The position numbers and the translations under genes are program-made. Positions 18,614 through 28,897 of a stretch of DNA of 64,000 bases are shown piece after piece. The stretch is from Pseudomonas sp. B6002 (GTDB lineage: Bacteria > Pseudomonadota > Gammaproteobacteria > Pseudomonadales > Pseudomonadaceae), in contig NZ_JACAOY010000002.1 in assembly GCF_013385985.1 (NCBI RefSeq), forward strand, positions 1 to 64,000, written 5' to 3'. Every line of letters starts with the position of its first letter. The stretch's first letter is position 1. The notes below the pieces were generated by a model. The model had not been told where the DNA came from and ran no database searches. It saw nothing but the letters and a program-made list of their open reading frames with translations.

Positions 18614-19513
18614 ATGGAACGGCAACTGGACGCTTATTGCGCTCACCTGCGCAATGAGCGCCAGGTGTCACCCCATACGCTGGAAGCGTACCGGCGGGAC
18701 TTGAACAAGGTCCTGGCATACTGCGAAAAACAACACATCACCAGCTGGAAGGCCCTGGATATCCAGAGCCTGCGCAGCCTGATCGCACGCCTGCACCAGG
18801 CCGGGCAATCCTCGCGCAGCTTGTCCCGCCTGCTCTCGGCAGTGCGAGGGCTCTATCACTACCTGAACCGTGAAGGACTGTGCGATCACGACCCAGCCAA
18901 TGGCCTGTCGCCGCCCAAGGGCGAGCGGCGCTTGCCCAAGACCCTCGACACCGACCGTGCCTTGCAGCTCCTGGACGGTGCGGTCGAAGATGACTTTCTC
19001 GCCCATCGCGACCAGGCGATTCTGGAGCTGTTCTATTCGTCAGGCCTGCGCCTGTCGGAGCTGACCGGCCTGAACCTCGATCAACTCGACTTGGCGGACG
19101 GCCTGGTACAAGTGCTCGGCAAGGGCAGCAAAACCCGCGTGCTGCCGGTGGGCAGAAAGGCTCGGGAAGCCTTGGAACTGTGGTTGCCATTGCGGCTGCT
19201 GACCAACCCTGCGGACGATGCTGTGTTTGTTAGCCAGCAAGGCCGCCGCCTGGGGCCACGGGCGATCCAGGTACGGGTGAAGGCGGCCGGCGAGCGCGAG
19301 CTGGGGCAGAACCTGCATCCCCATATGCTGCGGCACTCCTTTGCCAGCCATATGCTGGAATCGTCCCAGGACCTGCGCGCCGTGCAGGAACTGCTCGGCC
19401 ACTCCGACATCAAGACCACGCAGATCTACACCCATCTGGACTTCCAACACCTGGCAACGGTGTACGACAGCGCCCATCCACGGGCCAAACGCATCAAGGG
19501 CGGCGACTCATGA
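18614..19513 (+). CDS. xerC: Tyrosine recombinase XerC
   Basis: Resolves chromosome dimers at dif together with XerD. The 299-aa protein has an N-terminal SAM-like core-binding domain (about 1-90) and a catalytic domain with R146, K170, H237, R240, H263 and nucleophile Y272 all in place ([36 protein letters not shown]). This gene is known as sss in P. aeruginosa. It overlaps the next gene by 4 bases (ATGA at 19510). As a housekeeping Xer protein in its normal operon it does not indicate a mobile element. Confidence 0.96.
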   Translation: MERQLDAYCAHLRNERQVSPHTLEAYRRDLNKVLAYCEKQHITSWKALDIQSLRSLIARLHQAGQSSRSLSRLLSAVRGLYHYLNREGLCDHDPANGLSPPKGERRLPKTLDTDRALQLLDGAVEDDFLAHRDQAILELFYSSGLRLSELTGLNLDQLDLADGLVQVLGKGSKTRVLPVGRKAREALELWLPLRLLTNPADDAVFVSQQGRRLGPRAIQVRVKAAGERELGQNLHPHMLRHSFASHMLESSQDLRAVQELLGHSDIKTTQIYTHLDFQHLATVYDSAHPRAKRIKGGDS

Positions 19514-20205
19514 GTATCAAGCTGATCACCTTCGACCTGGACGACACACTCTGGGACAACGTACCGGTCATCATCAGCGCTGAAGCGTCGATGCGTGAAT
19601 GGCTGGCGGTTAACGCGTCCAAGGTCGGCGACTTGCCCCTGGAGCATTTCGCCAGCCTGCGCCAGCAAGTACTGGAGCGTCATCCCGAGCTCAAACATCG
19701 CATCAGCATCTTGCGTCATCGCGTGTTGATGCATGCGTTCGAAGAGGCCGGTTATCCACAGCCACAGGCCACGGAAATGGCGGACGTGTGTTTTGAAGCG
19801 TTCATTCACGCGCGCCATCAGCTCACCCCGTTCCCCGAAGCCGAGCCGATGCTCCAAGCCCTGCGTCAGCAATTCCTGCTGGGGGTGATCACCAACGGCA
19901 ATGCCGATGTGCAGCGCGTTGGCTTGGCCGATTACTTTCACTTTGCCTTGCGTGCTGAAGACATCGGCATTGCCAAGCCGGATGCGCGGTTGTTTCAAGA
20001 GGCGTTGCAACGTGGCGGCGTGGACGCGGGCCAGGCGGTGCACATTGGCGACCATCCTGGGGATGACATTGCCGGCGCGCAGCAGGCGGGCCTGCGGGCA
20101 GTGTGGTTCAACCCGACGGGCAAGGTGTGGGATGCAGAAAAGCGCCCGGATGCAGAAATCCGCAGCTTGAACGAGCTGCCGCCACTGCTCCAGAGCTGGA
20201 AATAA
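19510..20205 (+). CDS. HAD-superfamily hydrolase (YigB-like)
   Basis: 231-aa haloacid dehalogenase-type phosphatase. Motif I is [12 protein letters not shown], with nucleophile D9 and D11; motif II is VITNGN; motif III/IV is the K in IAKPDARLF and [12 protein letters not shown] helical cap lies between about residues 17 and 100. By position after xerC it matches E. coli YigB, an FMN and sugar phosphatase, but the substrate here is not known. Translationally coupled to xerC by a 4-base overlap. Confidence 0.9.
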   Translation: MSIKLITFDLDDTLWDNVPVIISAEASMREWLAVNASKVGDLPLEHFASLRQQVLERHPELKHRISILRHRVLMHAFEEAGYPQPQATEMADVCFEAFIHARHQLTPFPEAEPMLQALRQQFLLGVITNGNADVQRVGLADYFHFALRAEDIGIAKPDARLFQEALQRGGVDAGQAVHIGDHPGDDIAGAQQAGLRAVWFNPTGKVWDAEKRPDAEIRSLNELPPLLQSWK

Positions 20206-20210
20206 TCACC

Positions 20211-20301
20211 CTGTAGGAGCCGGCTTGCCGGCGATAGCGGTGGGCCAGACAGCACAGGGCCAACTGATAGACCGCCATCGCTGGCAAGCCAGCTCCTACA
20301 G
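20211..20301. repeat. REPIN 2
   Basis: Inverted REP pair between the convergent HAD and sutA genes. The left head is GTAGGAGCCGGCTTGCCGGCGAT; the right head has the CTGGCAAGCCAGCTCCTAC form, so the two heads differ. Confidence 0.9.
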
Positions 20302-20331
20302 GTGATGTGCCCGTCTCAAATAACAGGCATG

Positions 20332-20360
20332 AAAAAGCCCGCAGCGACGGCGGGCTTTTT
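20332..20360. terminator. Bidirectional Rho-independent terminator
   Basis: Stem AAAAAGCCCG (20332-20341) with CGGGCTTTTT (20351-20360), 9-base loop. It closes sutA (minus) and can stop readthrough from the HAD gene after the REPIN. Confidence 0.88.
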
Positions 20361-20381
20361 CCTACAAGCAGGTGGCTGACC

Positions 20382-20708
20382 TCAGATAGGTCGGCTGCCG
20401 TACTTGTTATCCGGCTTCTTCGGTGGATCTGCCACCACGTTGGCCTCGACTTCCTGCACTTTGCCGCCTTTAGCGAGGAATTCTTCCATCGCACGGGCCA
20501 GCGCATCGCGCTCTTTGTTCTTGGCTTCAACGCTCGGCAGTTCGTCTACCGACACAGCGGCCTTGGCTTTGCCTTTGGCGGCTGGAACAGGTGCATCATC
20601 GCCACCATCGTCGTCAGCAACGTCTTCCGCCGCCGCTTCAAGACCTTCTTCGGTGTCGTCTTCGTCACCTACTTCGAGTTCGTCGTTTTCCAGATCATCG
20701 TCGCTCAT
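20382..20708 (-). CDS. sutA: SutA-like RNA polymerase-binding acidic regulator
   Basis: 108-aa protein with a strongly acidic, probably disordered N-terminus (MSDDDLENDELEVGDEDDTE), a central helix (EAKNKERDALARAMEEFLAKGG) and the conserved C-terminal tail VVADPPKKPDNKYGSRPI. This layout and tail match SutA of P. aeruginosa, a slow-growth transcription factor that contacts RNA polymerase and raises rRNA and housekeeping transcription. Assigned by sequence recognition without alignment. Single gene with its own terminator. Confidence 0.82.
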   Translation of the reverse strand: MSDDDLENDELEVGDEDDTEEGLEAAAEDVADDDGGDDAPVPAAKGKAKAAVSVDELPSVEAKNKERDALARAMEEFLAKGGKVQEVEANVVADPPKKPDNKYGSRPI

Positions 20709-20811
20709 GTTCTACCTCATGACTTGCGAAAAGCAGATTAGTTATAGCCCAGCTTCACCATCTGTCGAAGGCTGCCGGAAAAAAATCAACATCCACTGGG
20801 TTTCCAGTGGC

Positions 20812-21237
20812 TTATGCCTCTTCACCGTGCAAGGTGGCGAGGACTTTACGAGCACCGCCATGATCACGGTGCTCGCCCAGATAAACACCTTGCCAGGTCC
20901 CCATCGCCAAGCGGCCGGCCTTGACCGGCAAACTCAGCTGGCAGCCCAGGAGACTGGCCTTGAAGTGCGCCGGCAGGTCATCCGGACCTTCGTCGTTGTG
21001 TTCGAACCCGGCACGGCCTTGCGGCACCAGCGAATTGAAATAACGTTCGAAGTCACGGCGAACCGCCGGGTCGGCATTCTCGTTGACGGTCAACGATGCC
21101 GAGGTGTGCTGCAGCCACAGGTGCAAAAGCCCCACACGACAGGCCTTCAATTCAGGCAAGCCGGCCAGCAACTCATCGGTCACCAGGTGAAAGCCCCGGG
21201 GCTTTGCCCGCAGGGTAATCAGGGTCTGTTGCCACAT
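20812..21237 (-). CDS. YjbQ family (UPF0047) protein
   Basis: 141-aa YjbQ/UPF0047 protein. Characteristic motifs: [35 protein letters not shown] and [13 protein letters not shown], whose His, Glu and Asp cluster to form a metal or phosphate pocket. Some members show weak thiamine-phosphate synthase activity, but the physiological role is unclear. Monocistronic, minus strand, between sutA and amtB. Confidence 0.9.
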   Translation of the reverse strand: MWQQTLITLRAKPRGFHLVTDELLAGLPELKACRVGLLHLWLQHTSASLTVNENADPAVRRDFERYFNSLVPQGRAGFEHNDEGPDDLPAHFKASLLGCQLSLPVKAGRLAMGTWQGVYLGEHRDHGGARKVLATLHGEEA

Positions 21238-21407
21238 ACAGTTCTCCGCCCATCGGCGCGCATTCTAGCGCGCTCTGGGAAAAAACAAAGTGTCGAATAC
21301 GCCTACATGCCTGTAAGACATTCGCATGCTGAAAAGTGCCGTGTGCATCCCATCACAAACTCGATGCAAAAACCGTTACAGCGCTCCATGACTGACAAAC
21401 ACCAGAC

Positions 21408-21441
21408 AAAAAAATGCCCGGCAAGCCGGGCATCTTTTTTT
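21408..21441. terminator. Rho-independent terminator after amtB
   Basis: Nine-base perfect arms ATGCCCGGC (21414-21422) and GCCGGGCAT (21425-21433), with an A-run to the left and T-run to the right. It lies 8 bases after the glnK-amtB unit. Confidence 0.9.
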
Positions 21442-21448
21442 CGCGTAC

Positions 21449-22789
21449 TTACAAGTTGTAGCCGCGTTCGTTGTGTTGCGCCAGGTCGAGGCCAACCGCC
21501 TCTTCCTCTTCGGTAACCCGCAGGCCCATCACAGCATCCAGCACCTTGAGGATGATGAAGGTCACGATGGCCGTGTAGATCACGGTGAAGCCGACGCCTT
21601 TGCACTGGATCCAGACTTGCGCCGCGATGTCAGTGGTAGCCGCGTTGAAGCCACCCAGCGAAGGGGCTGCGAACACGCCGGTCAGGATCGCGCCGAGGAT
21701 ACCGCCGATACCGTGCACGCCGAAGGCGTCCAGGGAGTCGTCGTAGCCCAGTTTGCGTTTCAGGGTAGTGGCGCAGAAGAAGCACACCACGCCAGCTGCC
21801 AGGCCGATCACCAGGGCGCCCATCGGGCCCACGGTACCAGCGGCCGGAGTAATTGCTACCAGGCCAGCCACGACACCCGAGGCGATGCCCAGTGCGCTTG
21901 GCTTACCGTGGGTGACCCACTCGGCGAACATCCAGCCCAGGGCCGCAGCAGCGGTCGCGATCTGGGTAACCAGCATCGCCATGCCGGCGGTGCCGTTGGC
22001 CGCCGCAGCGGAACCGGCGTTGAAACCGAACCAGCCCACCCACAGCATGGCCGCGCCCACCAGGGTGTAACCCAGGTTGTGCGGTGCCATTGGCGTGGTC
22101 GGGAAACCTTTGCGCTTGCCCAGTACCAGGCACGCCACCAGGCCAGCCACACCGGCGTTGATGTGCACCACGGTGCCGCCCGCGAAGTCCAGCACGCCCC
22201 AGTCGCCCAGCAACGAACCCGGACCGCCCCATACCATGTGGGCAATCGGCGCGTAGACCAGGGTGAACCAGACGCCCATGAAGATCAGCATCGCGGAGAA
22301 CTTCATGCGCTCGGCGAATGCACCGACGATCAGTGCAGGGGTGATGATGGCGAAGGTCATCTGGAAGGTGACGAACACCGCCTCAGGGAACAGCGCCGCA
22401 GGGCCGGTGATGCTCGCCGGGGTGACGCCCGACAGGAACAACTTGGACAGGCCGCCCACGAAGGAATTGAAGTTGACAACGCCCGCTTCCATACCGGTGG
22501 TATCGAACGCCATGCTGTAGCCGTAGACAAACCACAGGATGGTGATCAGACCGGTGATGGCGAAGCACTGCATCATCACGGAAAGAATGTTTTTGGAGCG
22601 AACCATGCCGCCGTAGAACAGCGCCAGGCCCGGAATGGTCATGAACAGTACCAGCGCGGTGGATGTGAGCATCCACGCCGTGTCGCCGGAATTGAGGACT
22701 GGAGCAGGGGCTGGGTCCGCCGCCAATGCCAGGGCCGGCATTACGAGGGACAACAGGGCTCCTAGCCCTGCGAATTTACGCAGAGTCAT
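21449..22789 (-). CDS. amtB: Ammonium transporter AmtB
   Basis: Trimeric ammonium/ammonia channel of the inner membrane (446 aa from the ATG at 22787-22789; the frame extends upstream, but GGAGAAAAC precedes this ATG). Cleavable signal peptide (LLSLVMPALALAADP), 11 membrane helices, the pore histidines in GGTVVHINAG and FGVHGIGG, and the conserved C-terminal cytoplasmic tail that binds GlnK. It is 34 bases downstream of glnK, the canonical nitrogen-controlled pair. Confidence 0.96.
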   Translation of the reverse strand: MTLRKFAGLGALLSLVMPALALAADPAPAPVLNSGDTAWMLTSTALVLFMTIPGLALFYGGMVRSKNILSVMMQCFAITGLITILWFVYGYSMAFDTTGMEAGVVNFNSFVGGLSKLFLSGVTPASITGPAALFPEAVFVTFQMTFAIITPALIVGAFAERMKFSAMLIFMGVWFTLVYAPIAHMVWGGPGSLLGDWGVLDFAGGTVVHINAGVAGLVACLVLGKRKGFPTTPMAPHNLGYTLVGAAMLWVGWFGFNAGSAAAANGTAGMAMLVTQIATAAAALGWMFAEWVTHGKPSALGIASGVVAGLVAITPAAGTVGPMGALVIGLAAGVVCFFCATTLKRKLGYDDSLDAFGVHGIGGILGAILTGVFAAPSLGGFNAATTDIAAQVWIQCKGVGFTVIYTAIVTFIILKVLDAVMGLRVTEEEEAVGLDLAQHNERGYNL

Positions 22790-22823
22790 ATTGTTTTCTC
22801 CTGGGGCGTTGGGGTTTGGCGGC

Positions 22824-23333
<510 letters not shown>

Positions 23334-23545
23334 TCACAGCGACTGCATCAGTGCATGGGTCATGATCGTCTAAGCAGAAACCTTGCCAGCTCCGTAAAAA
23401 TCACTGAAATCAGTCCTTTACCCACTTATGCCCACCTGCCGGGCTTTTTGGCGGCGGCAATGCGCACAAAAACAGTGCGCCACTGCCCGCCCCATTGCGC
23501 GAAAAGCGTGCGCCCCAGGCCGTGAAAAAGACTATAGACGGTGCG

Positions 23546-23554
23546 TGGTACACT
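23546..23554 (+). promoter_or_regulatory. Candidate extended -10 promoter of ubiK
   Basis: TGGTACACT (TG-N-TACACT) sits 31 bases before the ubiK ATG, with no good -35, as expected for an extended -10 promoter. Confidence 0.4.
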
Positions 23555-23584
23555 GCCGGCCAACAGTTTTCCGGAATATTTCCC

Positions 23585-23845
23585 ATGCTCGCGCCCAAAG
23601 ACCTCCTCGACGCCCTGAGCGGCCACGCCTCTCGCCTGTTCAGCGGCGACACCCCGCTGCCCCGCAACGAAATCGAAAGCCAGTTCAAGGCGCTGCTGCA
23701 AAGTGGCTTCAGCAAACTCGACCTGGTCAGCCGGGAAGAGTTTGATAGCCAGATGGTGGTCCTGGCCCGCACGCGTGCGCGGCTGGAGAGCCTGGAGGCG
23801 AAGGTGGCAGAGCTGGAAGCACGGCTGACACCGCCGTCTGAATAA
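23585..23845 (+). CDS. ubiK: Ubiquinone biosynthesis accessory factor UbiK
   Basis: 86-aa BMFP-domain protein (YqiC/UbiK), a trimeric coiled-coil factor that binds lipid and helps the Ubi complex make ubiquinone in air. Starts MLAPKDLLDALSGHASRLF; the C-terminal coiled coil VLARTRARLESLEAKVAELEARL is typical. The internal ATG at 23585 is preferred over the in-frame extension to 23495. Divergent from glnK. Confidence 0.92.
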   Translation: MLAPKDLLDALSGHASRLFSGDTPLPRNEIESQFKALLQSGFSKLDLVSREEFDSQMVVLARTRARLESLEAKVAELEARLTPPSE

Positions 23846-23854
23846 CGCCACCCC

Positions 23855-23942
23855 CTGTAGGAGCTGGCTTGCCAGCGATCGCATCACCTCGGTACAACTG
23901 AAATACCGAGTCGTCTGCATCGCAGGCAAGCCAGCTCCCACA
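23855..23942. repeat. REPIN 3
   Basis: Inverted REP pair (GTAGGAGCTGGCTTGCCAGCGAT left; GCAGGCAAGCCAGCTCCCACA right) in the tandem gap between ubiK and comM, one of only two in this window not at a convergent junction. Confidence 0.88.
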
Positions 23943-24058
23943 TAAAGCGCCGTGGGTTGCTCTGGATACGTTCTGTAAAACCTCCCCCGCCTCGCTCTCT
24001 CCCGCCTCGTCTACCCTTGAAAAACCGCAGGAAGCGACCCTCCATTCAAGGAACGAGC

Positions 24059-25555
24059 ATGTCCCTCGCCATCGTCCACAGCCGCGCCCAGGTTGGCGTA
24101 GAAGCCCCTGCCGTCACCGTCGAAGTGCACATGGCCAACGGCTTGCCGTCCCTGACCCTGGTCGGCCTGCCCGAAACCGCCGTCAAGGAAAGCAAGGACC
24201 GCGTACGCAGTGCCATCCTCAACAGCGCGCTGCAATACCCCGCCCGCCGCATCACCCTCAACCTCGCGCCCGCCGACCTGCCCAAGGACGGCGGGCGTTT
24301 TGATTTGGCGATTGCCTTGGGAATCCTCGCGGCCAGCGTGCAGGTGCCGTCGTTGATGCTCGATAACGTGGAATGCCTGGGGGAGTTGGCGTTGTCGGGT
24401 GAGGTGCGTGCCGTGAAGGGGGTGTTGCCGGCCGCGCTGGCGGCACGCAAGGCCGGGCGCACCGTGATAGTGCCCCGGGCGAATGCCGAGGAGGCGTGCC
24501 TGGCGTCGGGGTTGACGGTGATCGCCGTCGACCACCTGCTGCAGGTGGTGGCGCACCTGAATGGGCACGTACCGATTGAGCCGTACAAATCCGACGGCCT
24601 GCTGTACCTGAACAAGCCTTACCCGGACCTGAGCGAGGTGCAAGGGCAGCTTGCAGCCAAGCGCGCGCTGCTGATCGCGGCGGCGGGCGCGCACAACCTG
24701 CTGTTGAGCGGGCCACCCGGTACGGGCAAGACCTTGCTCGCCAGCCGCCTGCCGGGGTTGCTGCCGCCGCTGAGTGAACAGGAAGCCCTGGAAGTCGCGG
24801 CGATTCAGTCCGTCGTCAGCTTGGCGCCCTTGAGCCACTGGCCCCACAGGCCGTTTCGCCAGCCGCACCATTCGGCGTCCGGCCCGGCGTTGGTCGGGGG
24901 CGGGTCAAAGCCGCAACCGGGAGAAATCACCCTGGCCCATCACGGCGTGCTGTTCCTGGATGAACTGCCGGAGTTTGATCGCAAAGTGCTGGAGGTGCTG
25001 CGTGAGCCTTTGGAGTCGGGTCATATCGTGATTTCTCGCGCCCGCGACCGGGTGAGTTTCCCGGCACGCTTCCAACTGGTGGCAGCCATGAACCCCTGCC
25101 CTTGCGGCTATCTGGGCGAACCCAGCGGGCGCTGCCGCTGCACGCCGGAACAGATACAGCGCTACCGCAACAAGCTCTCGGGGCCGCTGCTGGACCGCAT
25201 CGATTTGCACCTCACGGTCGCCCGGGAAACCACGGCGCTCAACCCGACCCAACAGGCTGGCGACAACACTGCGACAGCCTCGGCGCAGGTGGCCGAAGCC
25301 CGGGAGCGTCAACAACGGCGACAAGGGTGCGCGAATGCCTTCCTCGACCTGCCGGGGCTGAAGGAGCACTGCCAGTTGGTGAAGACCGACGAAAGCTGGC
25401 TGGAGAACGCATGCGAGCGGCTGACCTTATCGCTGCGCGCAGCTCACAGACTGCTGAAAGTAGCACGCACCCTGGCCGACCTTGAGCAGGCAGACGCAAT
25501 TGCACGCCATCACCTGCAAGAGGCCCTGCAATATCGGCCGGCAGCCATCATCTGA
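24059..25555 (+). CDS. comM: ComM/YifB family AAA+ ATPase
   Basis: 498-aa Mg-chelatase-like AAA+ protein. In naturally competent bacteria, ComM is a hexameric branch-migration helicase promoting integration of transformed DNA. N-terminal Lon-substrate-like domain (VHMANGLPSLTLVGLPETAVKES), Walker A GPPGTGKT, Walker B LFLDELPEF, and the zinc-like NPCPCGYLG/CRCTPEQ segment, with a Mg-chelatase C-terminal domain. The ATG at 24059 (MSLAIVHSRAQVG) is the family start; the upstream frame to 23957 runs into the REPIN and is not coding. Confidence 0.93.
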   Translation: MSLAIVHSRAQVGVEAPAVTVEVHMANGLPSLTLVGLPETAVKESKDRVRSAILNSALQYPARRITLNLAPADLPKDGGRFDLAIALGILAASVQVPSLMLDNVECLGELALSGEVRAVKGVLPAALAARKAGRTVIVPRANAEEACLASGLTVIAVDHLLQVVAHLNGHVPIEPYKSDGLLYLNKPYPDLSEVQGQLAAKRALLIAAAGAHNLLLSGPPGTGKTLLASRLPGLLPPLSEQEALEVAAIQSVVSLAPLSHWPHRPFRQPHHSASGPALVGGGSKPQPGEITLAHHGVLFLDELPEFDRKVLEVLREPLESGHIVISRARDRVSFPARFQLVAAMNPCPCGYLGEPSGRCRCTPEQIQRYRNKLSGPLLDRIDLHLTVARETTALNPTQQAGDNTATASAQVAEARERQQRRQGCANAFLDLPGLKEHCQLVKTDESWLENACERLTLSLRAAHRLLKVARTLADLEQADAIARHHLQEALQYRPAAII

Positions 25556-25569
25556 GCCCAACACCGCCC

Positions 25570-25655
25570 CTGTGGGAGCCGGCTTGCCGGCGATGGCTGC
25601 TTCAAGGTTTGCGCCAGGCCTGAGGGCCTTATCGCCGGCAAGCCGGCCCCTACAG
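25570..25655. repeat. REPIN 4
   Basis: Inverted REP pair (GTGGGAGCCGGCTTGCCGGCGAT / ATCGCCGGCAAGCCGGCCCCTAC) between convergent comM and the chemoreceptor gene, ending 11 bases from the latter's stop. Confidence 0.9.
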
Positions 25656-25666
25656 AGGGCGGGGTG

Positions 25667-27643
25667 TCAGCGGAAGCGGTCGACCTCTTGGCGCAAGCCC
25701 GCCGCCAGGGTTTCCAGTTCCTTGGCGGTGATCGCCAGGTTCGACACCACTTCACGTTGCTCGCTGTTGGCCAGCGCAATGCTTTGCAGGTTGCTGCTGA
25801 GCACGTTCGCGGTGCTGCTCTGTTCCTGGGTCGCGGTGGTGATCGCCGCAAATTGCTGGCCAGCCGAGCGGCTTTGCTCGTCGATGCGTGCCAGGGCCGA
25901 AGCCACGTCCGCGTTGCGCGACAGCCCTTCCTGCATCAACACATTACCGCGCTCCATAGTGCTGATGGCGTTGCCGGTTTCCTGCTGGATACTCTGGATC
26001 ATCCCGGAGATTTCATCGGTAGCCTCACGGGTGCGCGACGCCAGGTTACGCACTTCATCGGCAACCACGGCAAAACCACGGCCTTGCTCGCCAGCCCGTG
26101 CAGCTTCGATGGCGGCGTTGAGCGCCAGCAGGTTGGTCTGCTCGGCAATCGAGGTGATCACCCCCACAATCCCGCCGATTTCCTGGGAGCGCTGGCCCAA
26201 GGTGTTGATCACCGTGGCCGTGCTGTTCAGTGCTGTGGCGATATGTTCCAGGGACGACGAGGCTTCTTGCATCGAGGTGCGGCCGATGCGGGTTTGCTGG
26301 GCATTTTCCTGGGCCAGACGTTCGGTGTTGCCCATGTTGTCGGCAATGTTCAGCGAGGTGGCACTGAACTCTTCCACTGCGCCGGCCATGCTGGTGATCT
26401 CGCCGGATTGCTGTTCCATGCCTTCATAAGCACCACCGGACAACCCCGACAAGGCCTGTGCCCGGCTATTGACCTCTTCCGCCGCCTTGCGGATATGCGA
26501 AACCATGGTCGACAAGGCTTCACCCATCTGGTTGAAGCTGCGCGCCAACTGGCCGATTTCATCATGGCTGGCCACGTTCAAACGGGCGCTCAAATCACCG
26601 GCGCCGAGGGCTTCGGCCTGGCGCACCAAGTCACTCAATGGCTGCAGTTTGCTGCGCAGCAGCCAGACCGCCGCGCCGACCGCCAACAGCATCGCCAGCA
26701 CGCTGCCGATCACCAGGCGAATACCCACCGCCCAGGTGACTGCGCGGATCTCGGACTTCGGCATGCTTGCCACCACCGACCACGGGCCGCCTTCGAACGG
26801 TACCGAGACGCTGTAGAAGTCTTCGCTCTTGTCGCTCCAGAAGCGGCCTTCACCGGGCTTTTTCGCCAGGTCGAGCATCACCGGGATCGCTTGATCCAGT
26901 GCCTGCACACCCGCCGGTGGCACCAGCCAGTGTTTCTGCTCGTCCAACAGCGCCAGCGAGCCGGTCTGGCCGATACGGAAGCGCTTGAGGTTGTCGAACT
27001 GGGCCTTCTGCTCGTCGGTGTAGTCAAAGCCGATGAACAACACGGCGATGACCTTGCCACTGGCGTCACGCACCGGGGTGTACTGGGTCATGTAGGAGCG
27101 GTCGAACAGCACGGCCCGGCCCACATAGTTCTGTCCGGCCAGCAGGCGCTGGTACGCCGGGTGTTGGTGGTCGAGCACGGTGCCGATGGCCCGGTTGCCG
27201 TCCTGCTTGGTCAGCGAGGTGCTGATGCGGATGAAGTCTTCGCCGCTGCGCACGAATACCGTGGCCACGCCGCCGGACATCTGCTTGAACTCGTCCACTT
27301 CATCAAAGTTGTTGTTCAGCACATCCTCGCCCAGGTACAGGCTTGGGGTTTGCACGCCGGCCACGGTGACTGGCCGGTCTGCACGCACACTCAAGCCGGC
27401 GCCGAAGCGCTTCTCGAACAGCCCGCTCAAACGCTGAGTACTCTCGCGCAAGGTGCTGTGGAAGGTGTTGAGTTGGTCGGCCAGCAAACGCGCCTCGCTG
27501 GCCAGGTGCTCCTCGCGGGTGTCGAGGTTGGCCGAGTCAAGGGAACGCAAAGCGAAGACGGTACTGCCGCTGATGACGACAGCCAAAATAACGGCCAAGG
27601 CGAGGCCTAGTTGGGAGGCGATCCGAGCGCGAGGTTGAGACAT
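25667..27643 (-). CDS. Methyl-accepting chemotaxis protein, Cache sensor
   Basis: 658-aa transmembrane chemoreceptor. Membrane helix 1 about residues 11-32, periplasmic Cache-type sensor (probably Cache_3-Cache_2) 33-303, with [13 protein letters not shown] and [13 protein letters not shown] signatures, helix 2 about 304-330, HAMP 331-383, and a long signalling coil whose hairpin tip is [20 protein letters not shown] (about 501-520) followed by [15 protein letters not shown]. It ends EVDRFR with no CheR/CheB-tethering pentapeptide. The ligand cannot be read from sequence; Cache_3-Cache_2 sensors often bind organic acids. Single gene, convergent with comM. Confidence 0.92.
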   Translation of the reverse strand: MSQPRARIASQLGLALAVILAVVISGSTVFALRSLDSANLDTREEHLASEARLLADQLNTFHSTLRESTQRLSGLFEKRFGAGLSVRADRPVTVAGVQTPSLYLGEDVLNNNFDEVDEFKQMSGGVATVFVRSGEDFIRISTSLTKQDGNRAIGTVLDHQHPAYQRLLAGQNYVGRAVLFDRSYMTQYTPVRDASGKVIAVLFIGFDYTDEQKAQFDNLKRFRIGQTGSLALLDEQKHWLVPPAGVQALDQAIPVMLDLAKKPGEGRFWSDKSEDFYSVSVPFEGGPWSVVASMPKSEIRAVTWAVGIRLVIGSVLAMLLAVGAAVWLLRSKLQPLSDLVRQAEALGAGDLSARLNVASHDEIGQLARSFNQMGEALSTMVSHIRKAAEEVNSRAQALSGLSGGAYEGMEQQSGEITSMAGAVEEFSATSLNIADNMGNTERLAQENAQQTRIGRTSMQEASSSLEHIATALNSTATVINTLGQRSQEIGGIVGVITSIAEQTNLLALNAAIEAARAGEQGRGFAVVADEVRNLASRTREATDEISGMIQSIQQETGNAISTMERGNVLMQEGLSRNADVASALARIDEQSRSAGQQFAAITTATQEQSSTANVLSSNLQSIALANSEQREVVSNLAITAKELETLAAGLRQEVDRFR

Positions 27644-27820
27644 GACAGCTCCTGGCCGAGGCCAGGATCATCCTGATCTCATAGCGCTGCTCGGCAAATT
27701 ATCTGGTGGGAAACGTTGGTGCACGATGGTTCCAACACACCTTCTTCGGCGGGCCTGGGCAATACTTGAGCGATTCACAGGGGTATCGCGCAAACGATTG
27801 CACGAACGGTAGTCCGCGCA

Positions 27821-28741
27821 TCAGTCGAGGCGCTGCACCTGAGGCAATTCCATCGCCTTGACTTCGCCTTGAAGAAACTCCGCCAACCGCCGCAAGCGTT
27901 CACCTCCGGGGCGGGTTTTCGGCCACACCAGGTAATAATTTTCGCCACTGGCCACGGCGGTGGGCCACGGCAGGCTCAACCGCCCTTGCGCCACGTCCTC
28001 GGCCACCATCAGCAGGTCGCCCATGGACACTCCATAGCCCCGCGCGGCGGCGATCATGCCCAGTTCAAGGGTATCGAACACCTGCCCGCCCTTGAGCGAC
28101 ACCTGGGACGACAAGCCCATGCGCTCCAACCAATTGCGCCAGTCGCGCCGATCGGGCGTGGGGTGCAGCAGCTCGGCGGTGGCCAGGCGCGCCGCATCCC
28201 AAGGGCCGTCGTCGAGCAGGTTGGGCGCCCCCACTGGAATCAGCAATTCCGGGAACAGGTAGCTGGCTTCCCAATCGGCTGGAAAATGCCCGTAGCTCAG
28301 CAGCACCGCACAATCGAATGGCTCCTGGTTGAAGTCCACCTCGTCCACACTCATCCACGCACTGGTCAGTTGCACCTCGTTGCCCGGCTGCAAGGCGCGG
28401 AATCGACTGAGACGCGCCAGCAGCCAGCGCATGGTCAGGGTCGAGGGTGCCTTCATGCGCAGGATGTCATCTTCGGCATTCAGGGTATGGCAGGCCCGCT
28501 CCAGCGCGGCAAAGCCTTCACGCACGCCGGGCAGCAGCAGGCGCGCCGCCTCGGTGAGTTGCAGGGTCCGCCCGCTGCGCTGGAACAGGCGGCAGGCAAA
28601 ATGCTCTTCCAGCGTGCGGATGTGCCGGCTGACCGCGCTCTGCGTGATCGACAGCTCCTCGGCGGCGCGCGTGAAGGAGTTATGCCGGGACGCGGCCTCG
28701 AATGCACGCAAGGCATAAAGCGGAGGAAGGCGGCGCGACAT
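27821..28741 (-). CDS. LysR-family transcriptional regulator (GcvA-like)
   Basis: 306-aa LysR regulator. N-terminal winged HTH reads LYALRAFEAASRHNSFTRAAEELSITQSAVSRHIRTLEEHF; the effector-binding domain spans about 95-300. The ATG at 28739-28741 (MSRRLPPLYALRAF) is the GcvA-type start; the upstream MPDCLVGVFL extension is dismissed. It is divergent from a MATE efflux gene, 156 bases apart, so the pump is its likely target (inference). Confidence 0.9.
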   Translation of the reverse strand: MSRRLPPLYALRAFEAASRHNSFTRAAEELSITQSAVSRHIRTLEEHFACRLFQRSGRTLQLTEAARLLLPGVREGFAALERACHTLNAEDDILRMKAPSTLTMRWLLARLSRFRALQPGNEVQLTSAWMSVDEVDFNQEPFDCAVLLSYGHFPADWEASYLFPELLIPVGAPNLLDDGPWDAARLATAELLHPTPDRRDWRNWLERMGLSSQVSLKGGQVFDTLELGMIAAARGYGVSMGDLLMVAEDVAQGRLSLPWPTAVASGENYYLVWPKTRPGGERLRRLAEFLQGEVKAMELPQVQRLD

Positions 28742-28897
28742 AAGGAAAACTCCTACAAGGCAATCCGGCACCCTAGCAGAATCTATAAGTATGAGTATTA
28801 GTCATGCGAACGATCGCTTTTATCCTTTTGTGTAATGCGCCAGGAGCGCCGAGAATCAACCCTTCCCCAACCCTCTGACTTTTTGAGTGTGATGATC

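Noticed and set aside
18614-19513. XerC as an integrase of a mobile element
   Set aside because: It sits in the housekeeping dapF-DUF484-xerC-HAD order and no attachment-site duplication or phage genes are nearby.
25664-27610. A 648-codon frame antisense to the chemoreceptor gene
   Set aside because: The minus-strand chemoreceptor is complete with all domains; the plus-strand frame has shadow-like composition and overlaps REPIN 4's edge.
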